Under the pieces are notes generated by a model. The model was not told the DNA's origin and made no database searches. It saw only the letters and a program-made list of their open reading frames with translations. A stretch of 64,000 nucleotides of DNA from Microglena sp. YARC (lineage: Eukaryota; Chlorophyta; Chlorophyceae; Chlamydomonadales; Chlamydomonadaceae), in NCBI GenBank assembly GCA_022414725.1, contig CM039464.1, positions 41,606,149-41,670,148 on the forward strand. The letters run 5' to 3'. The stretch's first letter is position 1. The number at the start of each line of letters is the position of its first letter. Both the position numbers and the translations under genes were made by a program. This document shows positions 22,924-32,859 of the stretch, piece by piece.

Positions 22924-23075
22924 TAGGGAACGGCAATATGATATCATGTCATCATTTGATGCCGGCAGTCTGAGTGTCTTACTAGGCTAAATTTACCATT
23001 TAAATACAATATCATATGATATCATATGATATCATACCCGCCTTTGGTTAGTATCATATGATTTGCCGGTCACTA
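22924..23075. mobile_element. Foldback MITE-like element, copy 1
   Basis: A 152-bp AT-rich element with terminal inverted repeats TAGGGAACGGCAA and TTTGCCGGTCACTA. The interior is full of ATATCATATGATATCAT palindromes. The TA at each end is the expected mariner-type target duplication. Homologous copies lie at 53171-53338 and, internally deleted, at 23892-23936. It has no coding capacity and would depend on a transposase elsewhere. Confidence 0.7.
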
Positions 23076-23197
23076 AATGTAATTGTATGGCTGACTCAAG
23101 GTGTTTACTTACGTTTTTAGGGCCACATATATAACGTATGCCACATATACCGGTATGACGTGTTTGTTACATCTCAATAGCTTTTAATAACTAAGAG

Positions 23198-23332
23198 AAT
23201 CGTCCGGCTGTAGATAGATATCGTTTCGTAGATAATGAATCGTCCGGCTGTAGATAGATATCGTTTCGTAGATAATGAATCGTCCGGCTGTAGATAGATA
23301 ACGTTTTGCAGATAGATAGCGTTTCGTAACGT
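23198..23332 (+). repeat. ~42-bp tandem array (GAATCGTCCGGCTGTAGATA)
   Basis: Three nearly identical units of GAATCGTCCGGCTGTAGATA plus GATATCGTTTCGTAGATAAT, followed by a partial fourth. Confidence 0.9.
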
Positions 23333-23339
23333 GCCACAA

Positions 23340-23829
23340 CGTCCACTTCTGTTTCCATAGTGCTTGTCGCGTGCGGCTGCACAGCAGCTTTGTTTTGTAA
23401 TGTTATTGCTGGCCAACCCAGTTGTTTGTTTGGAGTTGACTTTTGTCTACCTGACCAGTTGTTACTGCTGACTCAAGCTGTTTACTGCCCTGTCCTGTGC
23501 GGCTGCACCACATTTGCAGGCTGTACTTGATGATGAAAGGGCAGGTCTCTATCGAGAGCTTGGTGTGCTTTCCTTGTCTTTGGAGTTTGATGAAAGTCAA
23601 CTCCAAAGTAACACTATTAACCATAGAGATAGAGGGCAATGCTTTGATTCCATGGTCCATCAGCCTATCTCTATCTAGAGCTTGGTGGTCAACTGATTAG
23701 CTTTCCTTTGGGGGAAGTCGGCTTTTGTCTAGCTGACCAGTAATTACTGCATACCGGTTCTCAAGGTGTTAACTTGTCTTGTGCGGCTGCACCGCAGGTT
23801 TATTTTGTAACACTATTCACCAGACAATC

Positions 23830-23864
<35 letters not shown>

Positions 23865-23975
23865 CAATGGTTTGATGTTATGTCCCATTAGTAGGGAACG
23901 GCAATGTGAGATCATGATATGATATGCCGGTCCCTGCCCACCAGCCTTCAGGCTGCTCACCGTATGCAGGCACAG
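23340..23975 (+). repeat. Cluster of three copies of the 13450-13711 repeat
   Basis: GTGCGGCTGCAC, CTGACCAGTTGTTACTGCTG, AGAGGGCAATG(G/C)TTTGAT and CACCAGCCTTCAGGCTGCTC are shared with 13450-13711. A (GA)n run near 23830-23860 and the short MITE copy at 23892-23936 interrupt it. It continues the collinearity of the segmental duplication beyond the lost ankyrin gene. Confidence 0.7.
23892..23936. mobile_element. Foldback MITE-like element, internally deleted copy
   Basis: Only about 45 bp: TAGGGAACGGCAATGTGA, then ATGATATGATATGCCGGTCCC. Both ends of the family are kept and the middle is lost. Confidence 0.6.
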
Positions 23976-24015
23976 TACGAAACATAAGTGATACGCTACA
24001 TCATAGCATGCAACA

Positions 24016-24195
24016 AGTAAGGTTGTCCAGGACGCTGCGTCCTGCGTAGCAGATGCAACGTCGAAGGGTCCGCTGCGTCCTGAGTCGCAAGTGCAGCTTC
24101 TGTGGGATGGTTGCGTCTCTGGACGCAGGCTATGGGTTGGTTGTGGGTCGATTGCGTCTCAGGATGCAGGCTATGAAATTGGATGCGTCTCAGGA
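24016..24195 (+). repeat. GCGTC/GACGC-rich repeat cluster
   Basis: CGCTGCGTCCTGCGTAGCAG, GCAACGTCGAAGGGTC and GGACGCAGGCTATG recur here and at 26063-26230. Shorter relatives lie at 925-1000 and 18258-18310. The motifs are partly self-complementary. Confidence 0.7.
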
Positions 24196-25195
24196 CTGGG
24201 GCTGCCGATATCACGATATTTGTTCAAGTATCGAACGATATATCATACAATATAGGTATCGTACACCCCTCTTCCTTGAAAATTAGTATGAGATCAAGGG
24301 GATGTTACAGGGAATACTGGTAATCTTCACATGTCCATACATAAAAAATCAAGTGAGATGAACCAATCATGAAGAAGACAGAAATACGATAATATCGTGC
24401 ACTATTATCGTAAGATATATTACGATATACTGAAGGCCCAGGCCCAGGCCCATTGCAAGGAAATCCCAGGCTGAGGTACTCCTGACGAGAATCGATCCGT
24501 TGACCCTCGAATAGTTAGCTTGCAGACCAGTTTCAGACAAGTTGCGCATTAGCAGACCTGTTGCGCTCCGTTGCACTGCGAAGTGCGGCTTTCTTTTGGC
24601 CTTGCTTCGAGGTTGTCTTTTTCTTTTTCCCAGTAAGATATCAATACGATATAAGTTTGCCACACAGCATGATATATCGTACAATAACACGATAACTGGA
24701 AATATCGTACGATGCCAATTCATGTTATCGTAATATAAGACAATATATCATATGATAAATATATCATCTGGTTTACCGTACGCGCCTTAAGTATTGGCAA
24801 ACGGTTTGGCAAACGAACCTTTGCCAAACCGGATAAGAAATCCAGCTTGAGACCACTCCAGGTGGTTGGCCTTTGCCAAGTTACGGTTACCGTGGTACTT
24901 TGCAGTGCATGGGTTTGAATGTGTGAACCTCTCTCAAAAGGCATCACTCGAGCTTGTAGACATGCAAGAAGCGCGCCCTATGCTGCTGCCCCTGCGTCCC
25001 CCCACCACCTCAACGAGTGGAGAGTGGAGAAGTGGAGATTTCGAGAGGTGACGGCGAATCATTTCCCAGTACAACTGGATTGTAGATATGGACCAGATAG
25101 ACACATATGTAATTCCCAGTGTGCTGGAAACAAACTCTTTGCTGTCAAGAAAAAAGGTCCAAGATTCCCATTCCCTCATGAGTCATGACAGTCTA
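24196..25195. other. AT-rich palindromic region, no gene recognised
   Basis: From 24200 to 24780 there are many ATATCG/CGATAT and TCGTACGA-like palindromes, possibly a decayed foldback element. From 24780 to 25195 the sequence is ordinary. On the minus strand near 24912-25000 it looks faintly tRNA-like but does not fold properly. Confidence 0.4.
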
Positions 25196-25204
25196 TAATT
25201 ATTT

Positions 25205-25830
25205 TTATTTTACTTGACCTTGAACTTGGCTACATGGCTCCAGCCAGCACTATGGCTGGCTGGAGCCATGTGCCGGGCTGTCTACTAAGCCTTAACAAGT
25301 TTAACGCTCCTGATTTGAATTGTTACGTGGTTTTATTTACAGCAAGCTTGGGCAGACTACTTTGTGAACATGTACTTGACCCTGGACTTGGTTACATGGC
25401 TCCAGCCAGCACTTTGGCTGGCTGGAGCCATGTACCGGTCTGGCTACTAAGCCCTAGCAAGTTTAATGCTCCGTAGACTTTAACAGTAGTTTAATGCTCC
25501 GTAGACTTTAACATGTAATGTAATGTAATGCTCCTGATTTGAATTATTATATGGTTTTATTTACAGCAAGCTTGAGCAGAGAACTTTGTGAACATGTACT
25601 TGACCTTGAACTTGGTTGCATGGCTCCAGCCAGCAATTTGGCTGCCTGGAGCCATGTACCGGTCTGGCTATTAAGCCCTGGCAAGTTTGATGCTCCTGAT
25701 TTGAATGGTTACATGGTTTTACAGCAAGCTTGGGAAGTCTACTTGGTGAACATGAAACAAAGACGGCGAGCAGCCAAATCGCTGGCTGGAGCCATATATA
25801 GCGGAAATAAAAAAGCCCTGCTGTTGCACG
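25205..25830 (+). CDS. Plus-strand exon with upstream acceptor-half copies, unknown protein
   Basis: TTTTATTTACAG followed by CAAGCTTG occurs twice (exon edges at about 25347 and 25566). GTTTTACAG plus CAAGCTTG marks the third at about 25725. After the acceptor the frame reads QAW-x-x-Y-x-VNM in all three. The last copy goes on KQRRRAAKSLAGAIYSGNKKALL, a basic and probably genuine exon that could be IQ-motif-like. The earlier copies run through a WLQPALWLAGAMYRSGY-type tail and stop. The pattern of acceptor plus exon start repeated upstream of the full exon matches the large minus-strand gene. Each unit also holds a long hairpin (see findings). Family not recognised. Confidence 0.4.
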
Positions 25831-25844
25831 AACTCGGGCCCCCT

Positions 25845-25955
25845 TCGGTAAAACGATGTGTGGGGTTCAGTTCATCAGTGTTTTTCCGTTTCAGCCCCTC
25901 TTGTCGCAGTTGGGCAAGTCCCTTTAGCCTAGTTGGCCTACCCCTGGACTGTAAT
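25845..25955 (-). repeat. ~110-bp dispersed repeat, third copy, inverted
   Basis: Reverse complement shows TCCAGGGGTAGGCC, AGGCTAAAGGGACTTGCCCA and AACACTGATGAACTGAACCC, matching 18320-18430. Confidence 0.75.
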
Positions 25956-26062
25956 AACAACAACAATAGACCACATCCCAGCTGCAGATGGTGGGCAGCC
26001 AGAGGGCCGAGAATAAAAAATGATGCGATTTGGGTCTGATAGGGTCCATCTACGGGTAGCAT

Positions 26063-26235
26063 ACAGGGTTGTCCAAGACGCTGCGTCCTCCTTCGCAGAC
26101 GCAACGTCAAAGGGTCCGTTGCGTCGCAGGACGCAATGTGGGGAGGGTCTGTTGGCCAGTAGAAAGGTTCCGTTGCATCGCAGGACGCAGGCTATACACT
26201 TGTTTGCATCTCAGGCAGCAGAGCTGCCGTCCCAG
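26063..26235 (+). repeat. GCGTC-rich repeat cluster, second
   Basis: GACGCTGCGTCCT, GCAACGTCAAAGGGTCCGTT and CATCGCAGGACGCAGGCTAT match the 24016-24195 cluster. Confidence 0.7.
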
Positions 26236-26328
26236 GCGTCCTGAAACAGCCTGTCGTATACAATTTAACTTCAACAACAACCAACACGAATCAGCATGTA
26301 TTTTTGCATTTTCTCTATTCCATCCTGG

Positions 26329-26850
26329 TTGCCTAGTCAGCCACCTGTGTGTGGGTGTTGCCAGGGTCTCCCTACCATGCAGGCAGTAAGGCAGGATAGA
26401 GCCTCTGCTCCACAATGGGTGCACCAGTCAGCTGCCTGTGTATGAGTGCCGTCCCAGGCCTCCCAATTATGCAGGCAGTAGGGCAGGATAGAGCCTCTGC
26501 TCCACAATGGGTGCACCAGTCAGCTGCCTGTGTGTGGGTGTCGTCCAGGGTCACCCTACCATGCAGGCAGTAGGGCAGGATAGAACCTCTGCTCCACAAT
26601 GGGTGCACCAGTCAGCTGCCTGTGTGTGGGTGTCGCCCAGGGTCACCCTACCATGCAGGCAGTAGGGCAGGATAGAACCTCTGCTCCACAATGGGTGCAC
26701 CAGTCAGCTGCCTGTGTGTGGGTGTCGCCCAGGGTCACCCTACCATGCAGGCAGTAGGGCAGGATAGAGCCTCTGCTCCACAATGGGTGCATCATTCAGC
26801 TGCCTGTGTGTGAGTGCCGTCCCAGGCCTCCTGACCATGCAGATCGGGCA
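26329..26850 (-). repeat. 92-bp tandem array; each unit contains an exon-like frame
   Basis: GCACCAGTCAGCTGCCTGTG starts at 26421, 26513, 26605 and 26697, and a variant starts at 26789, an exact 92-bp period. Partial units lie on both sides. On the minus strand every unit offers a CA-rich stretch ending CACACACAG, then an open frame QLTGAPIVEQRLYPALLPAW, then GTAGGGTG. That is a ~60-nt exon with acceptor and donor. It may belong to the minus-strand gene system to the right or to a separate gene. Confidence 0.65.
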
Positions 26851-27065
26851 GAAAATCGCCAGTCCGGGCAGTCCAGGCAGAAAAGAAGCGTCGGATCATA
26901 ATTGGTGCCCCTGTCAGCTTCCTGACAGCTGCCTCCCTGTGAGTACAGGCAGCACAAGATGCACAGTTGTACTAAGTGTACCTTGCTTGCTTGTACATAA
27001 CGTACTGGTGCTATACAACAGTACAATGCCTGTTACAAGATGTACACGTGCACTGTGTGGACAGT

Positions 27066-27245
27066 AATCGGGTGGTACGATGTACAGAATCTTCTGCAGC
27101 ACTACATGTGGAGAGTACGATGTACAGAAGCTTCTGCAGCACTACATGTGGTTGAGTACGATGTACAGAAGCTTCTGCAGCACTACATGTGGTGGAGTGG
27201 GATGTACAGAAGCTTCTGCAGCACTACATGTGCGGACATGACGGG
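27066..27245 (-). repeat. ~40-bp tandem array with perfect CAGAAGCTTCTG palindrome
   Basis: Four units of GATGTACAGAAGCTTCTGCA plus GCACTACATGTGG. The first unit has one mismatch in the palindrome. On the minus strand CTGCAG lies before AAGCTTCTGTACATC and GTACTC, so acceptor and donor-like sites exist, but the exon would be only ~15 nt. Confidence 0.75.
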
Positions 27246-27309
27246 CCCAGGGGTGAGTACACACGGTACAGTTGTACAAGTTCAGATCTAAAGAGGGTAT
27301 GAGATCTGT

Positions 27310-27790
27310 TGTAGATCGCAGTACATGTTTTCATGTAGTGCCTCCAAGTAGTGCCATGTCACACAAATAATCATGTAGTGCCATGTACGTCACAAAAAAA
27401 TGTTTTCATGTAGTGCCTTCATGTAGTGCCATGTACATCACAGAACATGTTTTCATGTAGTGCCGTGCCTTCATGTAGTGCCATGTACGTCACAACAACA
27501 TATTTTAATGTAGTGCCTTCATGTAGTGCCTGAATAGGCCACAAGGCACTAATGCAACTTTTCATGTAGTGCCTACATGTAGTGCCTGAACAGGCCTCGA
27601 GGTACTAATGCAACTTTTCTTGTAGGGCCTTCATGCAGGGCCTGAATAGGCCACAAGGCACTAATGCAACTTTTCATATAGTGCCTACATGTAGTGCCTG
27701 AATAGGCCTCGAGGTACTAATGCAACTTTTCTTGTAGTGCCTTCATGTAGTGCCTGAATAGGCCACAAGGCACTAATGTAACTGTCCGAC
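27310..27790. repeat. ~62-bp tandem array (CATGTAGTGCCT)
   Basis: Alternating units of CATGTAGTGCCTGAATAGGCC + ACAAGGCACTAATGCAACTT and a variant with TCGAGGTACTAATG. Many short CATGTAGTGCC pieces precede them. CTATTCAG-GCACTAC on the minus strand is acceptor-like. Confidence 0.85.
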
Positions 27791-27967
27791 GTCATCTCCT
27801 GCAGTCAGGGTTCATTCAAAAGGTGGGCTTGGTGAGGGAGTGTGTGTGTGTGATAGTAGAGGACGTGGGATGAGAGAGCAGGGCTGGATGGGGGGTGAGA
27901 TAGGTGGGGTAGGTGTGGTGGTGTGGGTATCTCCTGCAAGCAGGGTCCATTCAAAGGGTGGGCTTAG

Positions 27968-27968
27968 T

Positions 27969-28058
<90 letters not shown>
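27968..28058. repeat. (GA)n microsatellite
   Basis: About 90 bp of nearly pure GA dinucleotide. A flanking CTCCTGCA(AG)CAGGGTTCATTCAAA(A/G)G duplication lies on its left (27798 and 27930). Confidence 0.95.
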
Positions 28059-28119
28059 AGATAATAGTAGCAAACATCGATACATGCACAACCAAAAACC
28101 CAAACCAGGCACCGAATCT

Positions 28120-28600
28120 TTTCTCCCCCCCCCCCCCCCCCCCCCTGTAAGTGCTAAGCACCAGTGCAAATGCTGGTGCTCTGCACCCGAAGGATTGCCA
28201 AGCCCCCCCCCCCCCCCCCCCCCCCCCCCCAAGTGCTAAGCACCAGTGCAACTGCTGGTGCTCTGCACCCGAAGGATGCCAAAGCCCCCCCCCCCCCCCA
28301 AGTGCTAAGCACCAGTGCAACTGCTGGTGCTCTGCACACAAAGGATGCCAAGCCCCCCCCCCCCCCCCCCCCCAAGTGCTAAGCACCAGTGCAACCGCTG
28401 GTGCTCTGCACACGAAGGATGCCAAGCCCCCCCCCCCCCCCCCCCTCCCCAACCCCTCTGTAAGTACCAAGCAACTGCAGTGCAGTGCAGTGTATCCATA
28501 CCTCACCCGCCCCAGTGCAATTGCTGGTGCTCTGCACACGAAGGATGCAAGCACATAGAAAGTCCGGCACGGCCCAAGTTGGGGTATCTGACGGATAGAG

Positions 28601-28631
<31 letters not shown>

Positions 28632-28640
28632 CCTGTCTGC
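28120..28640 (-). repeat. Tandem array with poly-C spacers and exon-like GTGCAG edge
   Basis: Six units of ~75-90 bp. Each has a G run (minus strand), GGCATCCTTCGTGTGCAG, then AGCACCAGCAGTTGCACTGG and TGCTTAGCACTT. The minus-strand frame after the acceptor-like GTGCAG is STSSCTGA followed by TAG, so it could be a terminal exon repeated several times. AGCACCAG and CTGGTGCT form an 8-bp inverted repeat in each unit. Poly-C runs of up to about 30 separate the units. Confidence 0.7.
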
Positions 28641-29398
28641 ACCTAGAAAAAAAACTGAACTAAACAAAAGTCACCATTTTGAGGGTTTGCCTCGGCATCT
28701 GCCTCTCCATACACACATAACACGAACAGAAGCATACACCGAACCTTACCCACTTACAAAACTGAACTGAAAAAACTGTACTTCTAAAATTAACTAAAAA
28801 TACTGAACTAAAAACAAAAATCACCATTTTGAGGGTCTGCCTCGGCATCTGCCTCTCAAATGGTGGCGATGGAAATGGAGCTGACCGAAGCCAGTTAGTT
28901 ATGAGACAGTTGGCTGACGTGTCAGGCTTCAATTATTTCTGTCGGACGGCCAAACGGACAACGGGGTAACCCTAGGGACTCCCGCCCCCCTCCAGAAGGG
29001 GGGGCTCCGCCGAAAAAAACCGAACTAACAAAAATTGAAGTAAAAACAAAACTCACCATTCTGAGGGTCTGCCTCAGCATCTGCCTCTCCATACACACAC
29101 AACACAAATACAAAGCATACACTGAAACTTTCCCCCTTCAAAAACTGAACTAAAAAACTGAACTGGAAAAACTGTACTTACAAAATTAACTAAAAAAAAC
29201 TGAACAAAAAACAAAACCCACCATATTGAGGGTCCGCCTCAGCATCCGCCTCTCCATACACACACTCACAACACAAACACAAAGCATACACCGAAACTTA
29301 CCCCCCCCCCCCTCCTCTCCCTCCCCCCAAAACTGATTTTTGAAAAACTGATTTTTGAAAAACTGAACTAAAAAAACTAATATAAAAACAAAACTCAC
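28641..29398 (-). repeat. Array of donor-half copies of the exon at 29399-29468
   Basis: About four units of ~170 bp. On the minus strand each has GAGAGGC(A/G)GATGC(T/C)GAGGC, then CCTCAAAATG or CCTCAATATG, then GTGA/GTGG, that is, the second half of the exon plus its splice donor, followed by AAAACTGAAC-rich spacers. The dispersed element at 28866-29024 is inserted in the array. Confidence 0.75.
28866..29024 (-). repeat. ~230-bp dispersed element, truncated copy
   Basis: Inverted relative to 20706-20925: AATGGAGCTGACCGAAGCCA, GTTGGCTGACGTGTC, GGGGTAACCCTAGGGACTCC and GGGGCTCCGCCGAAAAA. Confidence 0.65.
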
Positions 29399-29468
29399 CA
29401 TATTGAGGATCCGCCTCAGCATCCGCCTCTCCAATGTTGAGCAGCAAGTTGGGGTTGGTACGAAGAAG
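29399..29468 (-). CDS. Exon of unknown minus-strand gene (possible 3' part of the phosphatase-like gene)
   Basis: TTTGTCCAG precedes and GTGAGT follows a 70-nt exon whose frame reads LLRTNPNLLLNIGEADAEAD then PQY plus one base. It is the only copy here with both good splice edges. Copies of its first half with the acceptor lie upstream in transcription (29.6-31.5 kb) and copies of its second half with the donor lie downstream (28.66-29.39 kb). Family not recognised. It lies on the same strand as the histidine-phosphatase-like gene and may be one of its last exons. Confidence 0.5.
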
Positions 29469-29469
29469 C

Positions 29470-30733
29470 TGGACAAAGTGTGTGTGGTGGAGCGTTTAGC
29501 TTGGTGGTGGTAGTCGGGAGTGGAGGGGAGGGGGTGGGGGTGGTAGACTGGTGGTAGTGGTTGTGTGGTGGTGTGGTGGTGTGGAGGATGGGGGCCCGCC
29601 TCAGCATCCGCCTCTCCAATGTTGAGCAGTAAGTTGGGGTTGGTACGAAGAAGCTGGACAAAGTGTGGTGGGAGATTAAGTCTGGTGGTGGTGGTGGGGT
29701 GGTGAGCCTGGTGGTGGGGGTGGGAGTGATGGTGGTGGATCCAAATCTGCCTCTCCAATGTTGAGCAGCAAATTTGGGTTGGTACGAAGAAGCTGGACTA
29801 AGTGTGTGTGGTGGGGTATTACGTCTGGTGGTGTGGTGAGCCTGGTGGTGGTGGTGTGGATCATGGGAGTTTGGTCCAGATCGAGTGATAGGGTGTGTGT
29901 GGGGGGTGGGGGGGTTGGGGGGGATCTGCCTCTCCAATGTTGAGCAGCAAGTTGGGGTTGGTACGATGAAGCTGGATAAAGTGTGTGTGGTGGAGCGTTT
30001 AGCTTGGTGGTGGTGGTCGGGAGTGAGGAAAGGGGGTGGGGTGGGGGGTGGAGCGTGGGGTTTTGATCCAGAATCCAGTGATGGTGGGGAGGGAAGGGAG
30101 GGGGGGGGGGGGGGGGGCGGGGGGGGGGGGGTGGGGGGGGGAGGGAGGGGGGGGGGGGGGGGGGGGGGAGGGGGTTTGATCCAAATCTGCCTCACTAATG
30201 TTGAGCAGCAACTTCGGGGTTGGTACGAAGAAGCTGGAAAAAGTGTGGTGGAGCCTTGAGCTTGGTGGTGGTGGAGGTGGGAGTGGTGGTGGCGGTGAAT
30301 TTGGTGGGAGAGGTGGTGGTGGTGGTGAATTTGGTGGTGGTGAATTTGGTGGCGGTGGCGGTAAACTGGTGGTGGTGGTGGAGAGTGGGGTTTGATCCAA
30401 ATCTGCCTAACTACTGTTGAGCAGCAAGTTGGGGTTGGTATGAAGAAGCTGGATAAAAAGTGTGTTTGTGGGGGGATTAAGTCTGGTGGTGGTGGTGGTG
30501 GGTATTGGTGGTGGGGGGTAGGTGGTGGTGGTGGTGGTGGTGGGGGGGGGTAGGTGGTGGTGGTGGTGGTGGTGGTGGTGGTGGTGGTGGTGGTATAGGT
30601 GGTGGTGGTGGTGGTGGTGGTGGTTGGGGTAGGTGGTGTGGTGGTGGTGGTGGTGGTGGTGGGGTAGGTGGTGGGTGGTGGTGGTGGTGGGGTAGGTGGG
30701 TGGTGGTGGTGGTGGTGGTGGGGTAGGTGTGTG

Positions 30734-30803
<70 letters not shown>

Positions 30804-31460
30804 TGTGGGGGGGGGGGGGGTAGACTGGTTGTGGTGGTGGTGGTGTGGAGGATGGGGGTTGGATCCAAATCTCTTGCCTCCCAAATGTTGAGCAGCAAGT
30901 TTGGGTTGGTACGAAGAAGCTGGACAAGTGTGTGTGTGGGGAGCTTTTTGAGCTTGGTGGTGGTGGTGGTGGGAGTGGCGGTGGCAGTGAATTTGGTGTG
31001 GGTGGTGGTGGTGGTGAGTTTGGTGGCGGTGGTGGTAAACTGGTGGTGGTGGTGGTGGAGGATGGGGGTTGGGATCCAAATCTGTCTTCACAAAATGTTG
31101 AGCAGCAAGTTGGGGTTGGTACGAAGAAGCTGGACAAAGTGTGTGTGATGGGGGATTTCGTCTGGTGGGTGTGGTGGTGGGGGGGGTGAGCCTGGTGGTG
31201 GTAGGTGGGCGAACGGGTGGGGGTGGAACGTGGGGTTGATCCACTCCGCCTCTCCAATGTTGAGCAGAGCAAGTTCGGGTTGGTGCGAAGAAAGCTGGAC
31301 AAAGTGTGTGTGGTGGGGTATTCAGTACTGGTGGTGAGTGGTGGGTGGTGAGCCTGGTGGTGGTGGTGGGAGTGGTGGTGGTGGGAGTGATGGTGGTGGG
31401 AGTGATGGTGGTGGATCCAAATTAGCCGTACCAATGTTGAGCAGCAAGTTGGGGTTCGCA
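29470..31460 (-). repeat. Array of acceptor-half exon copies with (CCA)n/(CA)n spacers
   Basis: About ten units with variable spacing (140-470 bp), each holding TTGAGCAGCAAGTTGGGGTT and GGTACGAAGAAGCTGGACAA on the plus strand, the first half of the exon at 29399-29468 with its TTTGTCCAG acceptor. Spacers are GGT/GTG microsatellites, pure over more than 100 bp near 30480-30720, with (GT)n at 30730-30800. Long open frames on the minus strand here are caused by stop-free CCA/CAC repeats. Confidence 0.85.
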
Positions 31461-32820
31461 CGCTGAAGCTGGATAAAGTGGTGTGGGCGGGGTTATTCTA
31501 GTCGGTGGGTGGTGGTGGGTGGTGAGCCGGGGGTGGGGTGGGAAGCGTTGGGGTTTGGATCACCAATCTGCCTACCAAATGTTTGAGACAACAATGTTTT
31601 GTTCGGGTTGGTATGAAGAACTGGAAAAAAGTGGTTGTGTGGACTTGAGCTTGGTGGTGGTAGTGGTGGTGGGTGGTGGTGAATTTGGTGGTGGCAGTGG
31701 CTGATGGGGGTGGAGGGTAGTGGTGAATTTGGTGGTGGCAGTGGTGGTGGTAGAGGTAGTGGTGATAAGGAGCATTGAGTTAGGTGGTGGTGGTGGTGAA
31801 TTTGGTAGTAGCAGTGGTGGTGGTGGAGGAAGTGGTGATATGGAGTAGCCGTTGAGTTAGGTGGTGGTGGTGGTGAATTTGGTGGTAGCAAGTGGTGGTT
31901 GGTGGTGGACTGGTAAGTGGTGGAGGTGTGGTGGTGGTGAATTTGGTGGTACAGTGGTGGTGGTGGGAGGTAGTGGTGGGTGGTGGTGGGTGGTGGTGAA
32001 AATTTGGTGTAGCAGTGGTGGTGGTTGGAGGTAGGTGTGGTGGTGGGGGTGGGTGGTGTGGTGATTTGGTGGTAGCAGTGGTGGTGGTGGAGGTAGTGGT
32101 GGTGGTGGTGGGTGGTGGGGTGGTGGGTGGTGGTGGTGGTGTGGTGATTTGGTGGTAGCAGTGGTGGTGGGGAGGTAGTGGTGATATTGGAGCGTTGAGT
32201 TAGGTGGTGGTGGTTTGGTGAATTTGGTGGTGGCAGTGTGCGTGGTGGAGGTATGGTGATAGAGCATTGAGTTAGGTGGTGGATGGTGGTGAATTTGGTA
32301 GTAGCAGTGGTGGTGGTGGAGGTAGTGGTGATAATGGACGTTGAAGTTAGGGTGGTGGTAAGTGGTGGTGTTGATTTGGTTGGTGAGTTGGTGGTGGTGG
32401 CGTTTTTTGCGTGGGTGGTGGTGGGCGTTTGGTGGGAGTTTGGGTAGTTGGTGGTGGGTGGGGTGGTGGCTCGTGGGGGCGGGGGGGGGGGGTGAGGGTG
32501 CGGGGTGGGTTGGGTTAGGGGAGGGGCGGGTGGTGGGGTTTTGGGGTGGTGGATGTTTGGCAGTGGGATGGTGGGGTGGTGAGTTGGTGGTGGTTGGTGG
32601 TTTGGGGTGGTCAATTTGGTGGTGCTGGTGGTGAGTTGGTAAGTGGTGGTGGTTTGGTGGTATATGGGTGGCGAGTTTGGTGGTGGTGGTTGGTGAAAGT
32701 TGTGGCGGTGTGGTTAGCCTGGTGTGTGTGTGTGGTGTGTGTGTGGTTGGTGGTGGTGGGGGGAGCCTTTGTGTTGGTGTTGCTACCCCTTCCCCCCTTC
32801 CCCCCCCGCCCATAAATAAC
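31461..32820. repeat. GGT-rich minisatellite with GTGGTGAATTTGGTGGTAGC units
   Basis: Units of roughly 100-130 bp contain GGTGAATTTGGTGGTAGCAG, TGGAGGTAGTGGTGATA and GAGCATTGAGTTAGGTGG. Individual units differ by many single-base indels, suggesting poor sequence quality. No coding role is supported. Confidence 0.8.
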
Positions 32821-32859
32821 ACTACTATCCTAACCCTACTCCAACCAGTCTGACTATGC

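Noticed and set aside
24912..25000. tRNA-like segment on the minus strand
   Set aside because: A loop resembling TTCAAAC is present, but the T-stem and acceptor stem do not pair. At best a relic.
29416..31461. 681-codon open frame on the minus strand rich in His, Pro and Thr
   Set aside because: Produced by stop-free CCA/CAC microsatellites. The only protein-like parts are repeated half-exons ending at splice sites.
31493..32822. Two long Pro/Thr/His-rich frames on the minus strand
   Set aside because: Same cause: GGT repeats on the plus strand. They differ by indels between units and have no domain.
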